Origin: Lysinibacillus boronitolerans JCM 21713 = 10a = NBRC 103108
GTDB taxonomy: Bacteria; Bacillota; Bacilli; Bacillales_A; Planococcaceae
Direction: 5' to 3'
NCBI RefSeq assembly: GCF_000772935.1
Contig: NZ_JPVR01000075.1
Coordinates: 124,001 to 188,000 of the forward strand
DNA: 64,000 bases
The translations under genes were made by a program, and so were the position numbers. This document shows, piece after piece, positions 52,860-61,502 of the stretch. How positions within the stretch are numbered: the first letter of the stretch is position 1; every line of letters starts with the position of its first letter. Under the pieces are notes generated by a model. It did not search any database, was not told the DNA's origin, and saw nothing but the letters and a program-made list of their open reading frames with translations.

Positions 52860-54035
52860 ATGGAAAAACTATTTACATTACTAGATGCTAACTATGATGA
52901 GATGGTAGGGATTCGCCGCCATTTACATGAATACCCTGAATTGTCCTTTGAAGAAGTGGAAACGCCATCCTATATAGCTACTTTTCATAGAGAATTAGGT
53001 CATGAGGTTCGAGAAGGAGTGGGAGGGCGCGGTGTCGTAGCGATATTACGTGGCAAAAAGCCTGGTAAAACGGTGGCATTGCGAGCGGACTTTGATGCAT
53101 TAGCGATACAAGAAGAAAATGATGTACCTTACAAATCTAAAATAGCTGGGAAAATGCATGCATGTGGACATGATGGACATACAGCTACATTGCTTGGGCT
53201 AGCTAAGGCATTAAATGCGATGAGGGACGAAATTGAAGGCAATGTCGTATTTATTCATCAGCATGCAGAGGAAGTGGCACCAGGTGGAGCTAAGCCGATG
53301 ATTGAGGATGGTTGTTTAGAAGGAGTAGATGTTATTTTTGGAACGCATTTATGGGCACCTACACCATTAGGAGAAATTTTAGTGAAAGATGGAGCCATCA
53401 TGGCTGCCGCGGATAAAGTAGAAATAACGGTTCAAGGAAAAGGTGGACATGGCGCAGAGCCGCATCATTCCATTGATGCTGTTACCCTTTCCTCCCAATT
53501 CGTCGTCAATGCTCAACAGCTTGTCTCAAGACGTATTGACCCATTGAAATCAGCTGTTTTAACAATCGGTCATTTTGAGGCGATTAATCCGTTTAACGTT
53601 ATTGCTGATCGGGTAGTATTGGCGGGGACAATTCGTACTTTTGAAGAAGAAGTACGCACACAAATGGAACAAGAGTTAGAAGCAGTATTAAATGCGACCT
53701 GTCTGGCATTTGGGGCAAGTTACGAATATCGTTACACAAGAGGTTATCCACCCGTTTATAACCATCAGAGCGAAACCGAGTTTGTGGCACAGATCGCGTC
53801 GACTGTACCAGGGGTAGATCAAGTAATAACATGTCCTCCGTTTATGATTGGGGAAGACTTTGCGTATTATTTAGAAAAAGTACCTGGCACATTTTTCTTC
53901 ACAGGTGCTAAAAAGCCTGAATGGGAAAAGGCCTATCCGCATCATCATGCACGCTTTGATTTTGATGAACGTGCAATGCTCATTGCAGCGAAAACCTTAG
54001 GTAAGGCAACTTTAACGTATTTAAAAGAAAATTGA
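52860..54035 (+). CDS. M20-family amidohydrolase (N-acyl amino acid/amidated amino acid)
   Basis: A 391-residue zinc amidohydrolase of the M20D/HipO-like group, hydrolysing N-acyl amino acids, hippurate or related amides. Motifs: IRRHLHEYPELSFEE (about residues 18-32), ALRADFDAL (about 76-84), KMHACGHDGHTA (about 99-110) with the Cys-Gly-His-Asp metal loop, HQHAEEVAPGGA (about 132-143), and late FMIGEDFAYY. A dimerisation domain lies in the middle (about 180-290). The ATG at 52860 is 9 bases after GTGAGG. It interrupts the otherwise conserved ywdK-gerQ-cwlJ order. Confidence 0.9.
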   Translation: MEKLFTLLDANYDEMVGIRRHLHEYPELSFEEVETPSYIATFHRELGHEVREGVGGRGVVAILRGKKPGKTVALRADFDALAIQEENDVPYKSKIAGKMHACGHDGHTATLLGLAKALNAMRDEIEGNVVFIHQHAEEVAPGGAKPMIEDGCLEGVDVIFGTHLWAPTPLGEILVKDGAIMAAADKVEITVQGKGGHGAEPHHSIDAVTLSSQFVVNAQQLVSRRIDPLKSAVLTIGHFEAINPFNVIADRVVLAGTIRTFEEEVRTQMEQELEAVLNATCLAFGASYEYRYTRGYPPVYNHQSETEFVAQIASTVPGVDQVITCPPFMIGEDFAYYLEKVPGTFFFTGAKKPEWEKAYPHHHARFDFDERAMLIAAKTLGKATLTYLKEN

Positions 54036-54050
54036 GCATAGTGAATGATA

Positions 54051-54103
54051 AAAATCCGCATACGCCCATCGACTTTTGGTCAGTGAGTGTATTGCGGATT
54101 TTT
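54051..54103. terminator. Bidirectional terminator between the amidohydrolase and gerQ
   Basis: AAAATCCGCA pairs with TGCGGATTTT, and the inner stem is extended. T runs occur on both strands. Confidence 0.82.
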
Positions 54104-54119
54104 ACTCTAGAAGATAGAA

Positions 54120-54455
54120 TTATGGATTTTGATTAAAGTAAGCCATTTCTTCATCATACTCAGCAAAATCGAAATAAATCATAGGGAAAAGAAAACGATG
54201 ATTAGACTTAAGCTCACGAATAATGACATGATCTCGACCAGCAGCTTCTACCACACCACGAACAGTTTTTGTGTTTTTTCCCTGCTCTACTGCGTGCTCA
54301 AAAGAAAAATGGAAGGTAGCTGGTTTTCCACGATTCAAACGCAAAATATTTTCTATATAGGACTCCTCACGGCCTGGTGGTCGTCCGCTCGGGAGTGTGA
54401 CTGGAGGAGGAGTCATTTGTTGTTGCGTTGTTGGTGTCCAATAATAAGGCATCAT
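54120..54455 (-). CDS. gerQ: Spore coat protein GerQ
   Basis: A ~111-residue spore protein matching B. subtilis GerQ (YwdL), which is cross-linked by transglutaminase in the coat and is needed to place the germination hydrolase CwlJ. The N-terminus is Pro/Gln/Thr-rich (MPYYWTPTTQQQM), then ESYIENILRLNRGK, FHFSFEHA, VVEAAGRDHVIIRE and YFDFAEYDEEM. Three adjacent start codons (TTG 54458, ATG 54455, ATG 54452) follow GTAGGTTG. It lies 22 bases after cwlJ on the same strand. Fewer N-terminal Gln residues are seen than I recall for B. subtilis. Confidence 0.88.
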   Translation of the reverse strand: MMPYYWTPTTQQQMTPPPVTLPSGRPPGREESYIENILRLNRGKPATFHFSFEHAVEQGKNTKTVRGVVEAAGRDHVIIRELKSNHRFLFPMIYFDFAEYDEEMAYFNQNP

Positions 54456-54477
54456 CAATTATCAACCTACTTTCTTT

Positions 54478-54903
54478 TTAAATTTGAGGACAATCTTGTT
54501 CAGTTGGCGAGAAAAAACAATGGGATTTAAATCTGCCAGTATTCCATTGGCCATACCATTGGGCAGGACAATCACCTGCTGGCATGAAAAACCACAAAGA
54601 GCGGGTAGCTGGATGAAATCTTTCACCCTGAATCACCCTTTTAGCTAACCGAATATCTTGATCACGTGCTCGTTGATAAAAATAACCCTTTTGTGTTGCC
54701 TCAAAGCCTCCCGGACGCTGATAAACCATTTGTTCAATTGTTCGAATATCACCAAAATCTAAACAATCACCTCTTACACGATTAACGCCAACATTCCCAA
54801 CCATCAGCATGCCTAATTCTCCTTCACCTTCTGCTTCGGCACGCATTAGTCTTGCGAGTAGGGCTGTCTGTGCATCATTCGTCTTAATAACAGCGATTTT
54901 CAT
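54478..54903 (-). CDS. cwlJ: Spore cell wall hydrolase CwlJ
   Basis: A 141-residue cortex-lytic enzyme of the Hydrolase_2 family, acting in dipicolinate-triggered germination in B. subtilis. Catalytic Glu23 lies in LMRAEAEGEGELG, followed by VGNVGVNRVRGDC, the QMVYQRPGGFEAT and YFYQRARDQDIRLA blocks, and C-terminal HCFFSP. No signal peptide is present, as expected for a protein delivered from the mother cell. The ATG at 54903 lies after CGAGGAGGT; the longer frame from 54969 has no site. It pairs with gerQ downstream. Confidence 0.93.
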   Translation of the reverse strand: MKIAVIKTNDAQTALLARLMRAEAEGEGELGMLMVGNVGVNRVRGDCLDFGDIRTIEQMVYQRPGGFEATQKGYFYQRARDQDIRLAKRVIQGERFHPATRSLWFFMPAGDCPAQWYGQWNTGRFKSHCFFSPTEQDCPQI

Positions 54904-55149
54904 ACCTCCTCGCAGACAGTATATGCATGAAGGTATTGTAGACATGTTCAATTTTGTTAAGAAAGACATTCACACATTAAAGTTACTATGCATATAGTAG
55001 TAATAACGACAAGTACGTAGAAATTACTTCGAAACCCTGCAAGATCCGATAGTTTTTTTATCAAAAAGGGTAAATAGAAAAAAATAGAATTAGGGGAACG
55101 TGAGATCAATGAATTGCATGTGTATCTAATACATGTGAGGTGATGGCTT

Positions 55150-55320
55150 ATGGAAATTGGCGTTTGGTTTGGGATTCTATTAAGTGCAGTACTGGCTTTT
55201 CTATTAGGGGAGTTTTATGGACAGCCACTCCATTGGTATCTCTTTATTGTCATTATAGTGATTGGCTTTTTTATTCAAACGGTAATCTTAATTTTAAAAG
55301 TAAAGGATGAAAGCTCTTAA
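55150..55320 (+). CDS. Mini membrane protein, paralogue 1
   Basis: A 56-residue protein. Two hydrophobic helices (about residues 5-19 and 28-48) are joined by EFYGQPLHWY. It shares its whole layout with the 60-residue product at 55577-55759, so the two are paralogues. GAGGTG lies about 9 bases before the ATG. A terminator (55354) follows. The function is unknown, and I do not recognise the family. Confidence 0.75.
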   Translation: MEIGVWFGILLSAVLAFLLGEFYGQPLHWYLFIVIIVIGFFIQTVILILKVKDESS

Positions 55321-55353
55321 TGAAGTGTACAAAAGAAAGTGTTGGGGTTAAGA

Positions 55354-55385
55354 AAGTGTCATCGCTGAAGGATGGCACTTTTTTA
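55354..55385 (+). terminator. Terminator after mini membrane protein 1
   Basis: AAGTGTCATC pairs with GATGGCACTT (one G-U pair), followed by T6. Confidence 0.82.
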
Positions 55386-55576
55386 TATTGAGTATAAATG
55401 TTCTAGTTTGGAAAGCAAAGCATCAGGAAAAATGACTTTTCCTTAATAGGCGATGAATGCTTGTTTTAGCTGCTATTTCAATGAGACGTAATTATTCTTA
55501 CCTTGCAAGTATATTAAAAATATACCGAGACATACTAAAAATGACTTAATTTTTGCTTTTATGAAGGAGCGTTTTC

Positions 55577-55759
55577 ATGCGTATTTTTAGTATGTTTGTA
55601 GCGATCATCATCAGCGCTTTTCTGGCAGTTGGAATAGCAGAATATTATCATCAACCATATAATTGGTATTTAGTTTTTCTTATGATGCTAACTGGATTTT
55701 TTATTCACATTATTATTTTAATCTTCGAATCCGAAAATGCAGAAGAAAACGAAATTTAA
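55577..55759 (+). CDS. Mini membrane protein, paralogue 2
   Basis: A 60-residue protein with two hydrophobic helices (about residues 4-20 and 29-50), joined by EYYHQPYNWYL and ending in an acidic tail (ESENAEENE). Shared positions with the 56-residue neighbour are Ser-Ala-x-Leu-Ala, Glu-x-Tyr-x-Gln-Pro, Trp-Tyr-Leu and GFFI followed by ILI. AAGGAG lies about 8 bases before the ATG. Each copy has its own terminator, so they are separate transcription units. Confidence 0.75.
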   Translation: MRIFSMFVAIIISAFLAVGIAEYYHQPYNWYLVFLMMLTGFFIHIIILIFESENAEENEI

Positions 55760-55793
55760 AAATGCGAGTCCGCCAATATGGACTCGCATTTTT
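55758..55793. terminator. Bidirectional terminator between mini membrane protein 2 and hemQ
   Basis: AAAAATGCGAGTCC pairs with GGACTCGCATTTTT over eight bases. It overlaps the stop codon of the plus-strand gene. Confidence 0.9.
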
Positions 55794-55802
55794 AATTAGA
55801 TA

Positions 55803-56552
55803 TTAAACAGTTAGGAATTTAACCAATTTTTCTTTATCAAGTAGGTTGCCGACGAAGAATTCCCCGAACTCGCCATAGCGTGCCGACACTTCGTCAAAGC
55901 GCATTTCGTATACTAGTTTTTTGAATTGTAGTACGTCATCAGCAAATAAAGTTACGCCCCATTCGTGATCATCGAAGCCTACAGAGCCAGTGATAATTTG
56001 TTTTACTTTACCAGCATAGCCGCGACCAATCATCCCGTGAGAACGCATTAATGATTTACGCTCATCCATTGATAACATATACCAGTTATCGTTCCCTTGA
56101 CGGCGTTTATCCATTGGATAGAAGCATACATATTTAGCACGTGGAAGTTCAGGATATAGACGCGCACGTACATGTGGATTTTGGTAAGGATCTTCATTTG
56201 ATTCGCCAGCTAAATAGTTTGAAAGCTCTACAACAGATACATAAGAGTATGTAGGAATTGTAAAATCTGCAATAGCTAATTTATTGAATTCCGCTTCAAG
56301 CTCTTGTAACTCATCCATCGTTTCACGCAATGTCATAATCATAAAGTCTGCTTTTTGACCAACGATTGCATAAAAAGCATGAGCACCTGTTTTAGCTACG
56401 TCTGCTTCGTTCAGTTTTTCTAAATAAGCAATAAACTCCTCTACTGCTGCTTGACGTTCCTCTGCAGAAACAAGTTTCCAAGATGCCCAGTCGATTGAGC
56501 GGAAATCATGTAAAGCGTACCAACCATCTAACGTAATTGCTGCTTCATTCAT
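55803..56552 (-). CDS. hemQ: Coproheme decarboxylase HemQ (chlorite-dismutase family)
   Basis: A 249-residue enzyme of the coproporphyrin-dependent haem pathway used by Gram-positive bacteria. It decarboxylates iron-coproporphyrin III to haem b with hydrogen peroxide. Likely catalytic Tyr145 is in CFYPMDKRR (143-151) and the proximal haem-ligand His172 in [15 protein letters not shown]. The chlorite-dismutase arginine is not expected here. The ATG at 56552 follows AAGGAG by 11 bases; the longer frame from 56585 reads through that site. lipL is divergent, as in the B. subtilis ywfI-ywfL area. Confidence 0.93.
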   Translation of the reverse strand: MNEAAITLDGWYALHDFRSIDWASWKLVSAEERQAAVEEFIAYLEKLNEADVAKTGAHAFYAIVGQKADFMIMTLRETMDELQELEAEFNKLAIADFTIPTYSYVSVVELSNYLAGESNEDPYQNPHVRARLYPELPRAKYVCFYPMDKRRQGNDNWYMLSMDERKSLMRSHGMIGRGYAGKVKQIITGSVGFDDHEWGVTLFADDVLQFKKLVYEMRFDEVSARYGEFGEFFVGNLLDKEKLVKFLTV

Positions 56553-56708
56553 TATTGAAAACACTCCTTTATAAGTGAATACCATTCAAAAATTAGTTTA
56601 TCATAGTTTGTACAAAATCCCTAAGTTCATGATAGTTATTCACGAATTTGACACCAACTAAAGATAATGTATTCTAAAGAGAAGAGATGTAATTAGAGGA
56701 GTACCAAT

Positions 56709-57542
56709 ATGAAACATATTTTACAACAGCCAATTTGGCGTTATTATGATCAATCCATTAGTGCGAAGCAAAGGTCACCGCTTGAATCTTTTGCGACGGA
56801 CGATACGTTGTGCCAATTAGTTGGCCAATTGATGTCTCCGCCAACAATTCGTACATGGGTGCATGAGGCATCTGTTGTACTAGGTATTCAAGACCACCGT
56901 TTACCTTATGTTCAGCAAGGTATGGAATTACTAGAATCTAGAGGCTATCATCCTATTGTTCGTAATTCTGGTGGATTAGCGGTTGTGCTAGATGAGGGAA
57001 TTCTCAATATTTCCATTGTATTGTCTGAACAAAAAGAGTCACTCAGTATAAACGATGGCTATGATGTGATGGTTGAACTTGTGAAGGGATTGTTCCCAGA
57101 GGTAGCAGAAAAAATTGAGGCTTATGAAATTGTGGGTTCTTATTGCCCAGGTTCTTATGATTTAAGTATTGAAGGGAAAAAATTTGCTGGCATTTCACAA
57201 AGACGCTTACGACAAGGGGTGGCAGTGCAAATTTATTTATGTATTGAGGGAAGTGGCTCGCAACGTGCGGCCCTTATCCGTGATTTTTATGAACATAGCT
57301 TACAACAAGAGGAAACAAAATTCACTTACCCTCAAATCATGCCCGAAGTGATGGCTTCGCTATCAGAGCTTGTAGACCCAAATTTAACTGTAGAAGCGGT
57401 TGTTATTCGTCTACAACAACTACTTAATTATTGGGCCGAGGAAGTACGTCCACAGTCCTTCTACGATGAAGAATTAGCGTTGTATGGTTTTTATTTACAG
57501 CGTGTTTTTGAACGCAACACCAAAATGCTTGAACGAAAGTAA
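56709..57542 (+). CDS. lipL: Octanoyl-[GcvH]:protein N-octanoyltransferase
   Basis: A 277-residue amidotransferase of the biotin/lipoate ligase fold. In B. subtilis LipL (YwfL) moves octanoyl from GcvH to E2 subunits through a Cys thioester, so protein lipoylation can be completed by LipA. The nucleophile Cys146 is in VGSYCPGSYDLS (142-153). The conserved Lys158 region (GKKFAGISQRR) and RNSGGLAVV (85-93) are also present. GAGGAG lies 7 or so bases before the ATG. Confidence 0.88.
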   Translation: MKHILQQPIWRYYDQSISAKQRSPLESFATDDTLCQLVGQLMSPPTIRTWVHEASVVLGIQDHRLPYVQQGMELLESRGYHPIVRNSGGLAVVLDEGILNISIVLSEQKESLSINDGYDVMVELVKGLFPEVAEKIEAYEIVGSYCPGSYDLSIEGKKFAGISQRRLRQGVAVQIYLCIEGSGSQRAALIRDFYEHSLQQEETKFTYPQIMPEVMASLSELVDPNLTVEAVVIRLQQLLNYWAEEVRPQSFYDEELALYGFYLQRVFERNTKMLERK

Positions 57543-57562
57543 ATGGGTTGATTATATGAAAC

Positions 57563-57595
57563 AGAAAAAGCGATGCGGCTAATTTAGCGCATCGC
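57563..57595 (-). terminator. Terminator overlapping the rsfA stop
   Basis: GCGATGCG pairs with CGCATCGC; on the minus strand T5 follows. The rsfA stop codon lies in the loop. Confidence 0.8.
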
Positions 57596-58229
57596 CATTT
57601 TCTGGTTGATAAATAGAACTGCTAGTTACAAGATTTCCGTTCTTCTCCATTTTAAAAACGGGTGCAATTCGCTCTTCCTCTTCATCAAGCGTAACAAGAC
57701 GTCTAGCACGGTTCATAATTTGAACAAATTGCTCGTAATCTTTGCGAATCGCTCGATTTTCTTCTTCTAGTTTTGTAATGGTTTTCTCTAGTTTTTTATT
57801 TTTCTCAGATGTTACATGGACAAGTTGTCGCCATTTTGAAGATTCATTTCCTACTTCACCAGAATGCTGTAAACGTAGTAAATAAGCTATGACAATATCA
57901 AGAGAAAGGGCAGATAGCGGAATTGATTTTCCTTCTGCAGCACTATTATTGACAGTAAACATACTAGAAGCACGGCGTCTTGCTGGTGCTCCCAACACTC
58001 GCATTCTCTCTTTTCTTTCCTTTTTAGCTTCTGCTAGTTGCTCCTCGTATTCTTTACGAACAACAGCATTCCAACGAAAACCACAGGCTGCAGCAGTACG
58101 ATTTAATGCATCGCCTGCTTCTTCAAAGGCATTAAGCTGTGTACTACCTTCTGTTACATGACGGATTACAGCCTCTGCTAGTAATTCATCGTTTTCTTTT
58201 AACCAAGCATCTTGTCTTACTTTACTCAT
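57579..58229 (-). CDS. rsfA: Prespore regulator RsfA-type protein
   Basis: A 216-residue regulator matching B. subtilis RsfA (YwfN), which tunes sigma-F-dependent genes in the forespore. The N-terminal Myb/SANT-like DNA-binding region is clear: [20 protein letters not shown] (split over 5-24), then [20 protein letters not shown] (43-62). It is followed by a charged linker and a coiled coil at about 145-185 ([20 protein letters not shown]). It lies between lipL and ywfO as in B. subtilis, here with a DUF1450 gene in between. Confidence 0.9.
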   Translation of the reverse strand: MSKVRQDAWLKENDELLAEAVIRHVTEGSTQLNAFEEAGDALNRTAAACGFRWNAVVRKEYEEQLAEAKKERKERMRVLGAPARRRASSMFTVNNSAAEGKSIPLSALSLDIVIAYLLRLQHSGEVGNESSKWRQLVHVTSEKNKKLEKTITKLEEENRAIRKDYEQFVQIMNRARRLVTLDEEEERIAPVFKMEKNGNLVTSSSIYQPENGDALN

Positions 58230-58463
58230 ATTAAAATCCTCCCACCTTTATCTGGAACTTGTTATTTAAGACTAGCATGACCAATCTTTTAACCTTTTAT
58301 TCATCTATGTAGAAGGAATTATGCTTGAATAGAAGGGGAAAAGTACGATACAATACCCGATGTAGGTTTGTGCACATGCTGCATACTTAAATATGTGAAG
58401 GTCATGTGTTCAATAGAGCGATTATGTTTTGAAAAATACTATATAGAAAGGGTTGTTGACAAA

Positions 58464-58688
58464 ATGGCAAACGAATTTAAAGTTTGCGATGAATGTCAGG
58501 CCGTTAACTTAAAGACGTTAATTCCAAAATTAAAGGAAATCGATCCTGATGCAACCATCGAAATTGGCTGTCATTCTTACTGTGGGCCAGGACGTAAAAA
58601 GACATTTACCTTTGTAAATAGCCGACCTGTTGCTGCATTAACAGAAGATGAACTAATGGAAAAGGTTTTAGCAAAATTAAAAAAGTAA
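58464..58688 (+). CDS. DUF1450 (YuzB-like) protein
   Basis: A 74-residue cytosolic protein of the DUF1450/YuzB type. It has Cys8-x2-Cys11 (VCDECQ) and a second pair in [14 protein letters not shown] (about 36-49), a pattern that could bind metal or an Fe-S cluster, although no function is known. The ATG at 58464 follows AAAGGG; the longer frame from 58368 has no ribosome site. Confidence 0.8.
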   Translation: MANEFKVCDECQAVNLKTLIPKLKEIDPDATIEIGCHSYCGPGRKKTFTFVNSRPVAALTEDELMEKVLAKLKK

Positions 58689-58697
58689 AACTAAAAG

Positions 58698-58725
58698 CTA
58701 TCTCTACTTGGGGGATAGTTTTTGT
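58698..58725 (+). terminator. Terminator after the DUF1450 gene
   Basis: CTATCTC pairs with GGGATAG (one G-U pair), followed by T5. Confidence 0.65.
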
Positions 58726-58895
58726 TTTGCTCATTTTTATATGTTGAGAAATTAGACCAATGTAGACTTAAAAATAATGATGAAAGTGATTGAAATAGGT
58801 TGTTAATATCTATAGAAAAATGGCAATAAGTAAGTATGCTAGTCCTAGATTTATCGCATATAATAGAACTATAACAAAGTGGGGGTGCTATCCAA

Positions 58896-60203
58896 ATGAC
58901 ATATGCAAACGCTAAATTAGAAGAAGAAAAGGTATTTAAAGACCCTGTACACCGTTATGTACATGTTCGAGATCAAGTGATATGGGATTTAGTGGGTACA
59001 AGAGAATTTCAGCGTTTACGTAGAATTCGTCAGCTAGGTACCACATTTTTAGTTTTTCATGGAGCAGAACACAGTCGCTTTAGTCATTCTCTAGGGGTTT
59101 ATGAAATTGTACGCCGCATAGTAGATGATATCTTTGTAGGTCGTCCAGATTGGGATGAAAGCGAAAGATTATTAGTATTATGTGCAGCCCTTTTACATGA
59201 TTTAGGTCATGGACCATTTTCCCATGCTTTTGAAAATGTATTTGAGCTTGATCATGAAGATTATACAAGGCAAATTTTGCTGGGGGATACAGAAGTAAAT
59301 GCGATTTTAAAAAAAGTGGCAGATGATTTTCCAGAAAAGGTGTCCCAAGTAATTGAAAAGACATATCCAAATAAGCAAGTAATTAGTTTAATTTCGAGTC
59401 AAATTGATGCAGATCGTATGGATTACTTACAACGGGATGCTTATTTTACAGGAGTTAGCTACGGTCACTTTGATATGGAACGGATTTTAAGAGTGATGCG
59501 TCCACGAAAAAACCAAGTAGTGATCAAAGCAACAGGCATGCATGCGGTGGAAGACTATATAATGAGTCGTTATCAAATGTACTTACAAATTTACTTTCAT
59601 CCTGTTTCACGAAGTGCAGAGGTAATTTTAAATAATATATTAAAAAGAGTAAAACAATTAAGCTTAGAGGGCTATACATTTAAGCATGAGCCTACTCATT
59701 TCCTGGCATTCTTCCGAAATACTATTACATTAGAGGATTATCTTGCGTTAGACGAGAGTATACTTTTTACATATTTTCAGTTATGGATGCAAGAAGAGGA
59801 TGCAATTCTAAGTGATTTAAGTCGCCGCTTTGTCAATCGTAAGCTATTTCAATACATTGATTTAGATCCGGGGGTGGAGCTCAATAAATATCAAAAACTC
59901 CAAGAGCTTTTTAAAAAAGCAGGATTAAATCCCGATTATTACCTTGTACACGATACAACGGCAGATCTGCCATATGATTTTTACAGACCTGGAGAGGAAG
60001 AAGTGCGTGTACCGATTTTTTTAGAAATGAAAAATGGTGAGCTACGGGAGCTTTCACGTGAATCAATTATTGTTGATGCCATCTCAGGGCGAATGAAACG
60101 AGATCATAAAATCTATTTCCCATTAGATTTCTTAGAGGACGACTCTTCACATCCAACGATCAAACAACAAATACTAACATTGTTAAGAAGAGACGGAAAG
60201 TAA
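58896..60203 (+). CDS. ywfO: HD-domain phosphohydrolase (YwfO-like)
   Basis: A 435-residue HD-superfamily protein matching B. subtilis YwfO; relatives include dGTP triphosphohydrolases and SAMHD1. Metal-binding residues are visible as His64 in RFSHSLG, His101-Asp102 in LLHDLGHGPFSHAFE, and Asp in SSQIDADRMDYLQRD (about residue 175). The C-terminal half is helical and carries a basic patch (GRMKRDHK). AAAGTGGGGGTG precedes the ATG. The nucleotide substrate is not fixed by the sequence. Confidence 0.9.
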   Translation: MTYANAKLEEEKVFKDPVHRYVHVRDQVIWDLVGTREFQRLRRIRQLGTTFLVFHGAEHSRFSHSLGVYEIVRRIVDDIFVGRPDWDESERLLVLCAALLHDLGHGPFSHAFENVFELDHEDYTRQILLGDTEVNAILKKVADDFPEKVSQVIEKTYPNKQVISLISSQIDADRMDYLQRDAYFTGVSYGHFDMERILRVMRPRKNQVVIKATGMHAVEDYIMSRYQMYLQIYFHPVSRSAEVILNNILKRVKQLSLEGYTFKHEPTHFLAFFRNTITLEDYLALDESILFTYFQLWMQEEDAILSDLSRRFVNRKLFQYIDLDPGVELNKYQKLQELFKKAGLNPDYYLVHDTTADLPYDFYRPGEEEVRVPIFLEMKNGELRELSRESIIVDAISGRMKRDHKIYFPLDFLEDDSSHPTIKQQILTLLRRDGK

Positions 60204-60244
60204 GTTGTTTCTGACAACATGATTTCCATGAAATCTTATAAAAA

Positions 60245-60272
60245 GGGTAGGGCACTCTAATGTGCTCTACCC
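60245..60272 (-). terminator. Terminator after the tautomerase gene
   Basis: GGGTAGGGCAC pairs with GTGCTCTACCC over six bases. T5 follows on the minus strand; it may also help end ywfO. Confidence 0.82.
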
Positions 60273-60281
60273 ATCTTACTA

Positions 60282-60467
60282 TTATTTGTCGCTAAAACGA
60301 ACGCCTGCAACGCCGTAATGGTTTTTAGACATTTCTTCAATAAAAACTGTTACATTTTCTGCAGGTGCATTAACTGTGCGTGATACTGCTTCCGTTACTT
60401 CTTTTACAAGAGCACGTTTTTGTTCCTCTGTACGACCTTCTAGCATTTTCACTGTTACGTATGGCAT
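60282..60467 (-). CDS. 4-oxalocrotonate tautomerase family protein (YwhB-like)
   Basis: A 61-residue tautomerase with the catalytic Pro2 exposed after Met removal (MPYVTVKMLEGRTEEQKRA, split). Conserved Arg near residue 40 is replaced or shifted; the VTVFIEEMSKNHYGVAG block (about 39-55) is typical. B. subtilis YwhB, with the same neighbours, has tautomerase activity, but the physiological substrate is unknown. AAGGAGG lies just before the ATG. Confidence 0.9.
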   Translation of the reverse strand: MPYVTVKMLEGRTEEQKRALVKEVTEAVSRTVNAPAENVTVFIEEMSKNHYGVAGVRFSDK

Positions 60468-60633
60468 AATATTGCCTCCTTTATAGAATAATGTTGTATA
60501 GTTAGTTTATAAGAAAGTATAAACTTCTTACTTGCGTTGAGGCATATGCGCAATGGCGAAAATAGTGATTGTTTCGATAAAATATGCGTTGATATGCTTT
60601 CCTTTATAATAGCAGAATGGAGGATATTTAAGT

Positions 60634-61152
60634 ATGACAAATGAAGAAAAACCAAAACAAAAAATGGGTTTTACCATTATAAAAAATGATCCAACAGATG
60701 GACATAAAGGGTTTGGTATCGGTTCACTTTCATTAGAGAATGTATCGCCCGTCATTATTGATGTAGAAGAGGGAACGGCTTCTGTTGAAATTGGTGCCAT
60801 GCATGCACGAAGTGATGTAGAGCGTGGGATAAAATTTACAATGGACCGTGCTGATTCAGAGGGCGGAAAACCGTATTGGCTCGTGTGGGTGACGATAGAC
60901 CATAAAGAAAATGGGCCATATTATGCGGGGGTTACAGCCTGTGAGATGGTTGTAAATCGGGAAAAAAGACGTGGCTATAAAATTCTAGCTGATCATGTGA
61001 ATAAAATGGATAAATCCATGAAACGTCATATTATTGTAGAGCATATGGATGCATCATCTAAAAAAGTGTTAGCTACTTTCCTTGAACAACTAAATCCTGA
61101 AATGTGGGAACGTAGTGAGGAGCAATTGCGTCAAGACTTATTTGTCGAATAG
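60634..61152 (+). CDS. ywhD: YwhD-family protein
   Basis: A 172-residue protein matching B. subtilis YwhD by length and position next to the ywhB gene. Family-like stretches are FTIIKNDPTDGHKGFGIGSLSLENV (split over residues 13-37), SVEIGAMHARSDVERGIKF and a basic C-terminal half. No function is established. GGAGG lies about 12 bases before the ATG. Confidence 0.85.
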   Translation: MTNEEKPKQKMGFTIIKNDPTDGHKGFGIGSLSLENVSPVIIDVEEGTASVEIGAMHARSDVERGIKFTMDRADSEGGKPYWLVWVTIDHKENGPYYAGVTACEMVVNREKRRGYKILADHVNKMDKSMKRHIIVEHMDASSKKVLATFLEQLNPEMWERSEEQLRQDLFVE

Positions 61153-61502
61153 ACTCGTAATGATTGAACAATCTGTGACATTTTGCAATCGCTTTCGATA
61201 TTAGGTTGAAAGTGGGTTTGAAACAAAGTACACTTGAGGCAGAGCTTACATTTTAGTAAGCTAGGACACTTGGTATCGCGAATGTGATGAGCGCTATGCG
61301 GCATTTGAATAACCCAAACCCAAGCCAAATGCCCCATGATGCTCATACTTCGCGGACCATAAAAAAGAAAAGCTTTCTGTTCCCACGGACACGTCTCCGG
61401 GGAAGAGAAAGCTTTTCTTTTTTCGTTATCAGTTACTTTGTCGAGAGCCTTCATAGCTTAAAACGTATTAGGTTTAAAAAGGTTTCCGAAATTATTTTGT
61501 TT
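61153..61502. other. Structured intergenic region between ywhD and pbpG
   Basis: 350 bases with no open frame but dense secondary structure: a hairpin AGCTTAC/GTAAGCT (61243-61262) and a long imperfect stem, arms 61276-61307 and 61326-61355, closing with GGCATTTG/CAAATGCC. Then comes the terminator hairpin at 61361-61423. Candidate small RNA on the plus strand, or a long 3' region of ywhD. Confidence 0.5.
61361..61423. terminator. Large bidirectional terminator
   Basis: A perfect 17-bp inverted repeat (AAAAAAGAAAAGCTTTC / GAAAGCTTTTCTTTTTT) flanks a 29-base loop with its own GC pairs. T runs occur both ways, so it can end the convergent pbpG transcript. Confidence 0.85.
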
